A stretch of 64,000 nt of DNA from an uncultured Lentisphaeria bacterium (GTDB lineage Bacteria; Verrucomicrobiota; Lentisphaeria; Victivallales; UBA1829), in NCBI GenBank assembly GCA_905197955.1, contig CAJKAR010000014.1:28745-92744 (forward strand). Reading direction: 5' to 3'. Numbering within the stretch: the stretch's first letter is position 1; every line of letters starts with the position of its first letter. Made by a program: the position numbers and the translations under genes. This document shows, piece by piece, positions 41,640-49,053 of the stretch. The notes under the pieces were generated by a model. That model did not search any database. It saw only the letters and a list, made by a program, of their open reading frames with translations, and had not been told where the DNA came from.

Positions 41640-42042
41640 GTATATCGTTTTTTTCTTTGTCGGGCGAAGAAAAAGGCAACTATCAGAGAGGTGTTTTTCC
41701 TATTCCGGACCGGTGCGCTGTCTGGAAGGAAGTCCGTTTCCCGCAAAAAACAGCCAGTAACAGTTCCGAAAGAGTTCTTTGTAAAAAATCGAAAAAAATC
41801 TATTTTCAATGCAACTTTTTTTCCTTTGAAACGTTTTTATAGTGAAAATTTTCTTCCGGACAGAAAATACTCTGTCATGGGGAGGAAAATGAAAATTTTC
41901 AAAGGGAAAACGTCTCTGCCAATGGTACAACTCCTTTTCTTGAAAAGAAAATTATCACTTGTTTTTCTTTTAAGAACAGGATATGTTACCGCCGCAGTCG
42001 CTGTGTGGAAAAGAAACTCATAACACGAAAAAGGAGGACCCT
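41640..42042 (+). other. AT-rich leader and control region of the RiPP operon
   Basis: About 400 bases, richer in A+T than the flanks. A possible promoter is TTGTTT (41959-41964) and TATGTT (41982-41987) with a 17-base spacer, 56 bases before the first precursor. AAACGTTT at 41829-41836 (within TTTGAAACGTTTTT) resembles a LacI-type half or full site. A 44-codon open frame (41889-42023) starts at an ATG with GGGGAGGA just ahead and encodes a basic, hydrophobic peptide; I do not call it a gene. Confidence 0.4.
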
Positions 42043-42360
42043 ATGGCTTGGACACAAGCAGAAATCGAAACATGTATCGAAAACTGCAAGAAGAAAGCTG
42101 CTGTTGATGCGGATTTCCGTAAGAAACTGCTCGCAGATCCCGTCGCTGCAGTAAAAGAGATCTCCGGCAAGGAGGTGCCGGCAGGATTCAAAATTAAAGT
42201 TCTCGAAAATGATCCGAGCTACGATGCAACCTTCGTTCTTCCGCCGCTCGTTTCGGGAAATATTTCCGACAGCGAACTGGATGATGTTACCGCCGGAATC
42301 TGCGGTTTGCTGAGTTGCGGAATGAAGGCCTGCGCCACAGAGGGAAATGGATCAAAATAA
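42043..42360 (+). CDS. NHLP-type RiPP precursor peptide 1 (C-x4-C-x4-C core)
   Basis: 105 residues from ATG 42043, with AAGGAGG ending 5 bases before it; a longer upstream frame is not used. The leader matches the nitrile-hydratase-alpha-like (NHLP) type: DADFRKKLLADPVAAVKEI, PAGFKIKVLEND, FVLPP, then SDSELDDVTAG. Cleavage after the final A84-G85 would leave a 20-residue core, ICGLLSCGMKACATEGNGSK, with Cys 87, 92 and 97 in C-x4-C-x4-C. Two more Cys (11 and 15) lie in the leader, unusual for this type and kept in precursors 2 and 3. Probably a substrate of the downstream radical SAM/SPASM enzyme. Confidence 0.9.
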   Translation: MAWTQAEIETCIENCKKKAAVDADFRKKLLADPVAAVKEISGKEVPAGFKIKVLENDPSYDATFVLPPLVSGNISDSELDDVTAGICGLLSCGMKACATEGNGSK

Positions 42361-42362
42361 TT

Positions 42363-42399
42363 ACAGAAACATCCGGTTTCGCAGAGACCCTGTTTCTGT
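42363..42399 (+). other. Intergenic stem-loop after precursor 1
   Basis: A 9-bp perfect outer stem (42363-42371 with 42391-42399) plus an inner 6-bp stem (42375-42380 with 42384-42389, one G-T pair, 3-base loop). No T-run follows, so it is more likely an RNA-stability or partial attenuation element that raises precursor levels over the enzymes. Confidence 0.65.
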
Positions 42400-42457
42400 G
42401 TTACGGAATAACTCAAACATAGCAATCTGAAATCACTTAAATCAAGGAGTTCGAATT

Positions 42458-42775
42458 ATGACCTGGACACAGACAGAAATTGAAGCATGCATCGTCAACT
42501 GCAAGAAAAAAGCCGCCGTCGATGCTGATTTCCGTAAAAAACTGCTGGCGGATCCCGCTGCGGCAGTAAAAGAAATTTCTGGCAAGGAGATTCCAGCAGG
42601 ATTCAAGATCAAAATCCTCGAAAACGATCCGGGCTATGATGCCACTTTCGTTCTCCCTCCGCTCGTTTCGGGAAATCTCTCCGATAAAGAACTCGATGAA
42701 GTGGCAGCCGGCATCTGCGGTTTGCAGACCTGCGCCATGGATGCGTGCGGCGTCGCCGGGAACGGATCAAAATAA
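42458..42775 (+). CDS. NHLP-type RiPP precursor peptide 2 (C-x4-C-x4-C core)
   Basis: 105 residues, clearly a recent duplicate of precursor 1: the leaders are nearly identical (VDADFRKKLLADP, KEISGKEIPAGFKIK, FVLPPLVSG), while the core varies. After AAG (83-85) the core is ICGLQTCAMDACGVAGNGSK with Cys at 87, 92 and 97. The NGSK ending is shared with precursor 1. AAGGAG stands 9 bases before the ATG. Variable core behind a fixed leader is the usual sign of a RiPP precursor family under diversifying selection. Confidence 0.9.
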   Translation: MTWTQTEIEACIVNCKKKAAVDADFRKKLLADPAAAVKEISGKEIPAGFKIKILENDPGYDATFVLPPLVSGNLSDKELDEVAAGICGLQTCAMDACGVAGNGSK

Positions 42776-42826
42776 ATCCGTCGGAAAAACCTGTACCCGG
42801 AAAAATCAAATCAGGAGAAAAGAACC

Positions 42827-43138
42827 ATGGCTTGGACTCAACAGGAAATCAATGAGTGCATCGCAGCCTGCAAACAAAAGGCTGCAACAGATGCTCAGTT
42901 TCGTCAGAAACTGCTGAAGGATCCGGGAGAGGCAATCCGGGAAATTTCCGGCAAGGAAATCCCGGCAGGATTCCGGATTAAAGTGCTGGAAAGCGATCCG
43001 AATTATGATGCGACATTCGTGCTGCCTCCTCCGATCTCCGGCAATCTTTCTGACAAGGATCTGGATGGTGTAACTGGCGGCAGTCTCGTCTGCCCGGTCG
43101 AGGTCTGTGCTGCAAACGCCTGCGGTTGGGATAAGTAA
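42827..43138 (+). CDS. NHLP-type RiPP precursor peptide 3 (C-x4-C-x4-C core)
   Basis: 103 residues. The leader keeps all family features (WTQQEINECIAACKQKA, FRQKLLKDP, EISGKEIPAGF, FVLPPPISG, SDKDLDGVTGG) and ends in a true double Gly. The 18-residue core SLVCPVEVCAANACGWDK keeps the three Cys (89, 94, 99) with the same x4 spacing but otherwise differs from cores 1 and 2, including an N-terminal SLV and a Trp near the end. AGGAGA precedes the ATG. The SPASM enzyme gene starts 26 bases later. Confidence 0.9.
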   Translation: MAWTQQEINECIAACKQKAATDAQFRQKLLKDPGEAIREISGKEIPAGFRIKVLESDPNYDATFVLPPPISGNLSDKDLDGVTGGSLVCPVEVCAANACGWDK

Positions 43139-43163
43139 TTGCAATGCCGGAGGGACTTCCGCG

Positions 43164-44459
43164 ATGATGTGGTCAAGATATAATCGGGTATTCCATTCGC
43201 AAAAACGGGGATGGCTCCTCTACAACGCCCTCTCCAACACGTTTCTTGCGCTGCCGGATTCGTTCGGCAAAACGTTCGAAGCTCTGCGCGCCGGGGAGGA
43301 GTTCCTCTGTGAGGATCCCGGTATGACATTGCAGCTGATTGCGGCAAAAGCGCTTGTCGATCCCGGCGAAGATGATCGGCTGCGCGATGTGCTCCGAATG
43401 AAACGGCGTATGGCGGATTTCAGCGAACGCATTTTGCTGCTGACCATTGCTCCGACCCGGAACTGCAACTTCGCATGTCCTTACTGCTTCGAGGAAAACC
43501 GCGCAGGGATCAACATGAGCCGCGAAACGGAAGAGGAGCTGGTTCGCTTTGCCGAACGCTTCCAGCCGGGACAGCTGTTCGGCGTGACCTGGTTCGGAGG
43601 AGAACCCCTGCTGCGCTTTGAACAGATCCGGCGCCTCTCTGAACGCTTCCAGTCCATGGATTTCAAACACTACCGGGCCTCCCTGATCACCAACGGATAT
43701 CTGCTGGATGCGGACAAGGCGGCACGGCTGGATGAACTGGCGATCCAGGAGGTGCAGATCACTCTTGACGGTCCTGAAGAAGTCCACGACCGCCGCAGAA
43801 CCCTTGTCTCCGGGGGGCCGACCTTCCGGAAGATTCTGGGAAATATTGATACTCTGTTTGCCTCCGCATGGACGGGACATCTGCAGCTCAGGGTCAATGT
43901 GGACCGGACCAATGCGGAAGATTACCATCGGATCTACGAATTTCTGTACAGCAGATATCCGGAAAAGAGGGATCGTCTGCATGTCTATCCGGGAATTGTG
44001 CATGCGATGGGCAAGGAGAATCCGGATACCGTCTGTCTTTTCAATGTTGACGAGGCCGCGGATTTCCAGATCGAACAGTTCCGCCGGTATGGGGTGCGGA
44101 ACCAGACGTTCTATCCTCTCCGTAAATTGTTCAACTGCATCGCGGCAAGACGGAACGGATATGTCGTCGGCCCGGGAGGAGAACTTTACAAGTGCTGGAA
44201 CGACATCGGAATCGAAAAGCGAATCGTTGGCTATGTGGATCCCCGGAAAATGTGGAACAACGAATTGCTCGCAGAGTGGCTGGAAGGACAGAATGCTCTG
44301 AATGATCCGGAGTGTCTTGCATGTGGGCTGATGCCGATCTGTGACGGAGGCTGTCCGGCTCAGCGCCGGGAAAAGGCTCCTCACTGTTCCCGTTACCGGA
44401 ATCGCCTGCCGGAACTGCTGGAGGCTCATTATGACTCTGTGCGGAATGAAAAAAATTGA
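43164..44459 (+). CDS. Radical SAM/SPASM peptide maturase
   Basis: 431 residues from ATG 43164, with GGAGGG ahead; an in-frame GTG at 43107 lies inside precursor 3 and was not used. The radical SAM motif is C101-x3-C105-x2-C108 in RNCNFACPYCFE, followed by TWFGGEPLL. The C-terminal SPASM region has Cys in FNCIAARR, LYKCWND, DPECLACGLMPICDGGCP and PHCSRY for auxiliary Fe-S clusters. The N-terminal ~85 residues may be a leader-binding domain (RRE-like), not proven. Such enzymes form thioether or C-C bonds in peptides; the three-Cys precursors directly upstream are the obvious substrate. Ends inside the start of the GNAT gene. Confidence 0.9.
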   Translation: MMWSRYNRVFHSQKRGWLLYNALSNTFLALPDSFGKTFEALRAGEEFLCEDPGMTLQLIAAKALVDPGEDDRLRDVLRMKRRMADFSERILLLTIAPTRNCNFACPYCFEENRAGINMSRETEEELVRFAERFQPGQLFGVTWFGGEPLLRFEQIRRLSERFQSMDFKHYRASLITNGYLLDADKAARLDELAIQEVQITLDGPEEVHDRRRTLVSGGPTFRKILGNIDTLFASAWTGHLQLRVNVDRTNAEDYHRIYEFLYSRYPEKRDRLHVYPGIVHAMGKENPDTVCLFNVDEAADFQIEQFRRYGVRNQTFYPLRKLFNCIAARRNGYVVGPGGELYKCWNDIGIEKRIVGYVDPRKMWNNELLAEWLEGQNALNDPECLACGLMPICDGGCPAQRREKAPHCSRYRNRLPELLEAHYDSVRNEKN

Positions 44460-45408
44460 AATCGAGCCGCTTCATCTTTTCAATCTGAAGCACCATCGGT
44501 CATTTTTCACGGCGCGTCAGCAGGCGCTGTTCGGCGATTCCATGCCGGGCGGAAAGCATCTGTTTTTCGGCGCGCGCTGCGGGGAGGGGGCCGCTGGAGT
44601 GATCTGGGGGGGGCCGGACAGGGATCCGACGGGGATGTTTCTGTTTCATCTCTATGTGGCGGAGGAGTTCCGGCGCTGCGGAATTGGACGGATTTTGCTG
44701 GAAAAACTCTGTGCAGCTGCGTCGGAGGAGGGGTTCCGGAAAGTTTATGTGCGTTTCCGTCGCAGGAACAGTCAGGAAAGCGCGTTGTGGTGCCTGCTGA
44801 AGGGTTTTCCCGGTCCCTGTGTCCGACTGGAGACGGTTTTCCGGCTGGAGCTTCCCTCGGGAGCCGAACGGGAGCTGCGGGTGCGGACCCGGACCGGCCG
44901 CTGGCAGATACTGCCGCTGGAAACGGTTGTCGCAGGGCTCGGAGAGGAAAAACGGATGGAAATGGTGGAACGGGAACGCCGTTTCCTGAAAGGACTCGAA
45001 CATCTGTCGCTGACGGATCCGGCGGAATGGAGAAAATTTCTCCGTGGAGATGTCTTTCTTGCGCCGTTTGGCGGCGAGTCCGGACTGCCCCGGTTCGGAC
45101 GGGCATGCGTGGAACGGGAATCGGGCCGTCTCGCCGGATGGATTTCCGGAGAGATCAAAGAGGGGGAACTGCATGTGCGCCGCGCTTTTGTCGAACCGGA
45201 GTTCCGGGGCGCGGAAGTCATGGCGCTGTTGGCAGAAGAAGTCTATGCGTGGATGCACCGGACCGGCGGAACGGCCCGGTGGGAAGTGAAATATTGGAAT
45301 CAGGTGTTTCAGCGGGGATGTCTCCGCTACGCCCGACGGTTGAAAATAGGCGAATCCATCGAGGATTGCGTCAAAATAATCCCTGCAGGAACAGGAGAGG
45401 AAAAATGA
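44431..45408 (+). CDS. Tandem GNAT-type acyltransferase
   Basis: 325 residues from ATG 44431, which has GGAGG six bases upstream and overlaps the SPASM gene by 29 bases. The first half has the GNAT acyl-CoA-binding motif: FHLYVAEEFRRCGIGRILLEKLC. The second half repeats the fold in degenerate form (GWISGEIKEGELHVRRAFVEPEFRGAEVMALLAEEVYAW) without a clear R/QxxGxG loop. Tandem GNATs often have one active and one structural copy. Within the RiPP operon it could acylate a Lys or N-terminus of the product or act in self-protection. Every precursor core has a Lys near its end. Ends in an ATGA overlap with precursor 4. Confidence 0.8.
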   Translation: MTLCGMKKIEIEPLHLFNLKHHRSFFTARQQALFGDSMPGGKHLFFGARCGEGAAGVIWGGPDRDPTGMFLFHLYVAEEFRRCGIGRILLEKLCAAASEEGFRKVYVRFRRRNSQESALWCLLKGFPGPCVRLETVFRLELPSGAERELRVRTRTGRWQILPLETVVAGLGEEKRMEMVERERRFLKGLEHLSLTDPAEWRKFLRGDVFLAPFGGESGLPRFGRACVERESGRLAGWISGEIKEGELHVRRAFVEPEFRGAEVMALLAEEVYAWMHRTGGTARWEVKYWNQVFQRGCLRYARRLKIGESIEDCVKIIPAGTGEEK

Positions 45409-45746
45409 ACAAAATCGAAGAAAATCTGGTAAAATGGAAAGAGATTGAAGCAAAGGTTATTGCGCGCGCTCTGACGGATGAGGCCTTCCGCACACGTCTG
45501 GAACAGGATCCCCGTGAAACCATCGAAACCGAGCTCCAGTGCAAAATCAGCGGCGATGTGACATTCAAAGTCCGCGAAGAAGAAAATCCCGGAGAAATGA
45601 CGATCCTTCTGCCGAAACTCCCCAAAAAAGAGACGGGGGAACAGCTTTCCGATCGCGAAATCGACGATATCGTTGCGGCTGGAAATATCGGAATTTCGGT
45701 CGGTATTGTCACCACGGATATCGTCCTGGTCAAGGGAATCGTCTGA
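45405..45746 (+). CDS. NHLP-like RiPP precursor peptide 4, Cys-free Val/Ile/Thr-rich core (proteusin-like)
   Basis: 113 residues, starting in an ATGA overlap with the GNAT gene. The leader is NHLP-like but diverged: ALTDEAFRTRLEQDPRETIETEL, ILLPKLPK, SDREIDDIVAAG. After A92-G93 the 20-residue core NIGISVGIVTTDIVLVKGIV has no Cys and 12 beta-branched residues (Val, Ile, Thr). Cores of this composition are substrates of PoyD-type epimerases and B12 radical SAM C-methyltransferases in proteusins such as polytheonamide, and those two enzyme types follow directly. It has clear family similarity in layout to precursors 1-3, but low sequence identity, so a separate product is expected. Confidence 0.85.
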   Translation: MNKIEENLVKWKEIEAKVIARALTDEAFRTRLEQDPRETIETELQCKISGDVTFKVREEENPGEMTILLPKLPKKETGEQLSDREIDDIVAAGNIGISVGIVTTDIVLVKGIV

Positions 45747-45766
45747 GGCCCCGAAGGAGAACTTGA

Positions 45767-47113
45767 TTGAACTTCCCCGATTACAAGCGTTTTTTGGAAT
45801 TCTACATGGGCGACGGCTCCTTCCGAGAGCGTTTTGATCGTGCTCCTGCCGCCGCTCTGCAGGATGCGGATCTGCATCCGGAGATGCCCCTGGAGTTCCT
45901 GCAGGCGGTGGCCGCCGGCTGCCGCAGCCGTGATTTCCGGCAGGTGACGGAGCATTTTCCTGAGGTGCTGGCAGTTCTGCGTCATTTTGCGGAAGAGCAG
46001 GAGGAGTGCAATCCGTTCACCGTGCGCTGTCGGAAAGAGTGTTCTTCCCCCAATGCGCGTTTTGAAGCATGGCGGGAACGGAAACGGCAGGGGAACCGGG
46101 CAGTTCTCCAGCCGCTGTATTTTGACCGGGCGTTTAATATCGCGGCGGCTTTCGAGCTTGGAGTCGGATGTTCCGGACAGTGCCGGTTCTGCTGTTTTGA
46201 CGCGCCGCCTCTGCGCGAGAATTTCCGGTACACTCCGGAAAATCGTGCATTATGGCGGGATATCCTCTCCCTTTTCCGGGATCGTTTTGGCGGTCGGGCT
46301 GGAGCGGCGGCTCTCTACTGGGCTACCGATCCTTTTGACAATCCGGATCTGGAACTGTTTTATGCGGATTTTTATGAAACGAATCAGGTCTGGCCGCCGA
46401 TCACCTCGCGCTGGCCGCTTCGAGATCCCGCTCGAACTCGCCGTTTTGCGGAAGAAGGAAGGAAACATGGACAGCCATGCTGCCGTTTTTCCATCACGCA
46501 ACGCGGAGAGCTGCGGAGATTCTTCCAGGAGTTTTCCGCAGCGGAAACGATGGATTGGAGTCTTGTTCTGAACAATCCGGAATCGCTGAACTGCTATTCA
46601 ATCAGCGGACGCGCACGGGAAAGGGATCCCGAAACGCCGGAAAAGTATCAGGAGGGAACGACAAGCTGCTGTCTTTCCGGATTTCTGGTGAATCTCTGCC
46701 GCAGAACGGTTGCGCTGGTATCGCCCTGTGAACCGGGGGAGGCGGATCCGTTTGGATATCATCAGTGGGATGCGGCGGAGTTCCGCGATGCGGGGGAACT
46801 GGAGCAGGTGCTTGAAAAAATGCAGAAGGAGTTCTTTCTCCAGGGACCGGAGGAACTGGCACGTCTGCGACTTTCTCCGGAATGGAACTTTACGATTTCG
46901 GGGGGAAGGGCGGAATTTGTCTCCCGCTATCTGGTACGCCGTTTTGAGGTGTCGCCGTCGGAACAGAATCTGCTGGAAAAGTTGAAAGCCGGAATTTCCC
47001 GGCAGGAATTTGAACAGGAGTTCGGCGGAATGCTTTCGCTGTTCGGGAACGTGCATGCACTGCTCGACTCCCTGTGGAAATTCGGAATGTTGTCGGAGGA
47101 GGAAGCATGTTGA
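45767..47113 (+). CDS. PoyD-type radical SAM peptide epimerase
   Basis: 448 residues from TTG 45767, the only start with a good ribosome site (AAGGAGA). The radical SAM motif is C135-x3-C139-x2-C142 in LGVGCSGQCRFCCFDAP, followed by ALYWATDPFDNPDLELF, which fits the RiPP epimerase (PoyD/OspD) family that turns L- into D-residues. The N-terminal ~50 residues (GDGSFRERFDRAPAAALQDADL) resemble the FR-x-LL-x-DP-x-A part of the precursor leaders. Cys-rich segments around 295-320 (TTSCCLSGFLVNLCRR) could supply the H-donor Cys. Predicted substrate is precursor 4. Overlaps the next gene by 7 bases. Confidence 0.85.
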   Translation: MNFPDYKRFLEFYMGDGSFRERFDRAPAAALQDADLHPEMPLEFLQAVAAGCRSRDFRQVTEHFPEVLAVLRHFAEEQEECNPFTVRCRKECSSPNARFEAWRERKRQGNRAVLQPLYFDRAFNIAAAFELGVGCSGQCRFCCFDAPPLRENFRYTPENRALWRDILSLFRDRFGGRAGAAALYWATDPFDNPDLELFYADFYETNQVWPPITSRWPLRDPARTRRFAEEGRKHGQPCCRFSITQRGELRRFFQEFSAAETMDWSLVLNNPESLNCYSISGRARERDPETPEKYQEGTTSCCLSGFLVNLCRRTVALVSPCEPGEADPFGYHQWDAAEFRDAGELEQVLEKMQKEFFLQGPEELARLRLSPEWNFTISGGRAEFVSRYLVRRFEVSPSEQNLLEKLKAGISRQEFEQEFGGMLSLFGNVHALLDSLWKFGMLSEEEAC

Positions 47114-49041
47114 ATCCCGTTGATATCACGCTGGTGAATATGCCGTTTGCGATGCCCCTGGTGGCTCCGCTGGGAATGAATGTGCTGTGCGGAGCGCTGC
47201 GCAAAGCCGGATTGAGGGTCCGCTGCCGTTTTGCCAATGTTGATTTTGCGGAACGGGTTCCGGAGGAGCTGTATGACTATCCGGCATCGAACGGATTGAA
47301 TGTGGATGTGATGCTTGGAGACTGGCTGTTTTCGGAATCGCTGTTCGGGGCGGATCCGGAACGGGACCGTCGCTTTCTGGAGATGTTGAAGGAGGAAAAC
47401 GAGCATGACCGGCTGGTCTGGAACCGTCGTTACCGGTCGCTGGACGATCTTCTGCGCGATCTGCCGCTGCTGAAACGCGAAGCGGTCCGCTGCGTGGAGA
47501 AAACCGCGGCAGAACTGGCGGATGGTTCCACCCGGATTGTCGGGTGTTCAAGTACTTTTTTCCAGCGTCTGGCCTCTCTGGCTCTTCTGAAGCGGGTTCG
47601 GGAGCTGAATCCGGAAGTCGTGACCTTTCTGGGCGGATCCGATTGCGAAAGCGAAGCCGGGATGGAGGCGGTTCTCCGGTTTCCGTTTCTCGACTATGTG
47701 TTCTGCGGAGAAGGGGATCTGACCGTGCCGGAAATGGCTCTCCGGATTGTGCGGAACGAGCGTTCCGCCGCCCTGCCGTTCGGTGTGTTCGACCGGGCAA
47801 AGGCGGAACGGGGAATCCCGGAAGTTGCATGTGTCCCGGGGGAACTGATCGCGGAACCCGACCCCGCGGACTATTATGAACGAATGAACGGGAGCCGTTT
47901 GAACCGGGCATCGGTCCGGAAATATTTTCTGGAGAGTTCGCGCGGCTGCTGGAAGGGGCAGAAGCAGCACTGCAGTTTCTGCGGACTGAACGGAGGACGA
48001 ATCGCCTACCGGCGCAAAGATCCCGAGCGTGTTCTGGCGGAACTGCGCCGAGGTTACCGGGAATTCGGCTGCCGGCTTTTCCTGACTTCCGATACCGTGC
48101 TGGATCTGAACCGGATGCGCGCTCCGCTCCGCACCTTCGGAGAGGAAACGCCCGATACGGTCATCAGCTTTGAAACGGTTTCAACCCTGACCGAAGAGCA
48201 GGTGCGGTTTCTTGCCGACAGCGGTGTGATGGTTATTCAGAGCGGAATCGAAACGCTTCATCCGAATCATATCCGCCTTCTGAACAAAGGCAACGATACG
48301 CTGTCAAGCATTGCACTCCTGAAATTCACACTGGAGAACCGCATTCAAGTTCTCTGGAACATGCTCAGCGGCATACCGGGCGATTCTCCCGAAGAATATC
48401 GCTGGGTGAAGGAACTGGTTCCGAAAATCATTCATCTGCCGGGACCGAACTGGGGGGCGATCCGCTTCGACCGCTTCAGTTTGTACTGGAAGGAACCGGA
48501 ACGTTTCAATCTCCGTCTGGAACCGATGAAAGGATATCGCATTCTTATGCCGGAAGGTTCGGTTTCACTGGATCGCTGGGCGCTCTTCTACGACAATCGG
48601 AACCCCGGAGCCTGCACGCCGCAGAAGGAGATCGCCGATGTGCGCAAAACAGTCGATGAATGGTATCATGATTCTCATCCGGCGAAATATCATCTGGAAT
48701 TTGCCGAACCGGATCTTCTCCGTGATACCCGTCCCTGCGCGGCGGTTCCCGAATACCGGCTCAGCCGGGCGGAACAGGCGATCCTCCAGGCGGCACGCTC
48801 TCCGGCAGATCGGACCGCTGTGGAAGCTGCGACTGGAAATTCTATGAAAATCATTGAAAAATTGAAGGAATACGGTTATCTTATTGAAGTGGAAAATCGA
48901 CTTCTGGCGCTTCCGCTGATTCCTCCTTCCGCGGAACGGATCGCGAAAAGCAGACTGCGCTACCGGAGTCTTTTCCGGGGACATACACCACCTGCCGCGG
49001 CCGTGCCGGAGGATACTCCGCTGATCAGGGTCGGCTCTTAA
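47107..49041 (+). CDS. B12-binding radical SAM RiPP C-methyltransferase-type enzyme
   Basis: 644 residues from ATG 47107, with GGAGGAGG ahead. Residues 1-220 form a cobalamin-binding-like domain (VNMPFAMPLVAPLGMNVL, TFLGGSDCESEAG, LDYVFCGEGDLTVPE). The radical SAM motif is the unusual C281-x7-C289-x2-C292 in GCWKGQKQHCSFCGLNG, the mark of the RiPP maturation radical SAM protein 1 family (TIGR03975-type). Members methylate unactivated carbons in proteusin cores such as polytheonamide's Val and Ile. The C-terminal ~180 residues have a winged-helix-like tail (AEQAILQAAR). Precursor 4, rich in Val/Ile, is the likely substrate. Confidence 0.88.
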   Translation: MLNPVDITLVNMPFAMPLVAPLGMNVLCGALRKAGLRVRCRFANVDFAERVPEELYDYPASNGLNVDVMLGDWLFSESLFGADPERDRRFLEMLKEENEHDRLVWNRRYRSLDDLLRDLPLLKREAVRCVEKTAAELADGSTRIVGCSSTFFQRLASLALLKRVRELNPEVVTFLGGSDCESEAGMEAVLRFPFLDYVFCGEGDLTVPEMALRIVRNERSAALPFGVFDRAKAERGIPEVACVPGELIAEPDPADYYERMNGSRLNRASVRKYFLESSRGCWKGQKQHCSFCGLNGGRIAYRRKDPERVLAELRRGYREFGCRLFLTSDTVLDLNRMRAPLRTFGEETPDTVISFETVSTLTEEQVRFLADSGVMVIQSGIETLHPNHIRLLNKGNDTLSSIALLKFTLENRIQVLWNMLSGIPGDSPEEYRWVKELVPKIIHLPGPNWGAIRFDRFSLYWKEPERFNLRLEPMKGYRILMPEGSVSLDRWALFYDNRNPGACTPQKEIADVRKTVDEWYHDSHPAKYHLEFAEPDLLRDTRPCAAVPEYRLSRAEQAILQAARSPADRTAVEAATGNSMKIIEKLKEYGYLIEVENRLLALPLIPPSAERIAKSRLRYRSLFRGHTPPAAAVPEDTPLIRVGS

Positions 49042-49053
49042 ACAGGATATAGA

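Noticed and set aside
41889..42023. 44-codon open frame before the first RiPP precursor
   Set aside because: It has a ribosome-like site, but the peptide resembles translated AT-rich noise and has no recognisable feature; kept only as a question in the findings.
43173..44429. 418-codon minus-strand open frame
   Set aside because: Antisense to the SPASM radical SAM gene, whose Cys motifs settle the strand.
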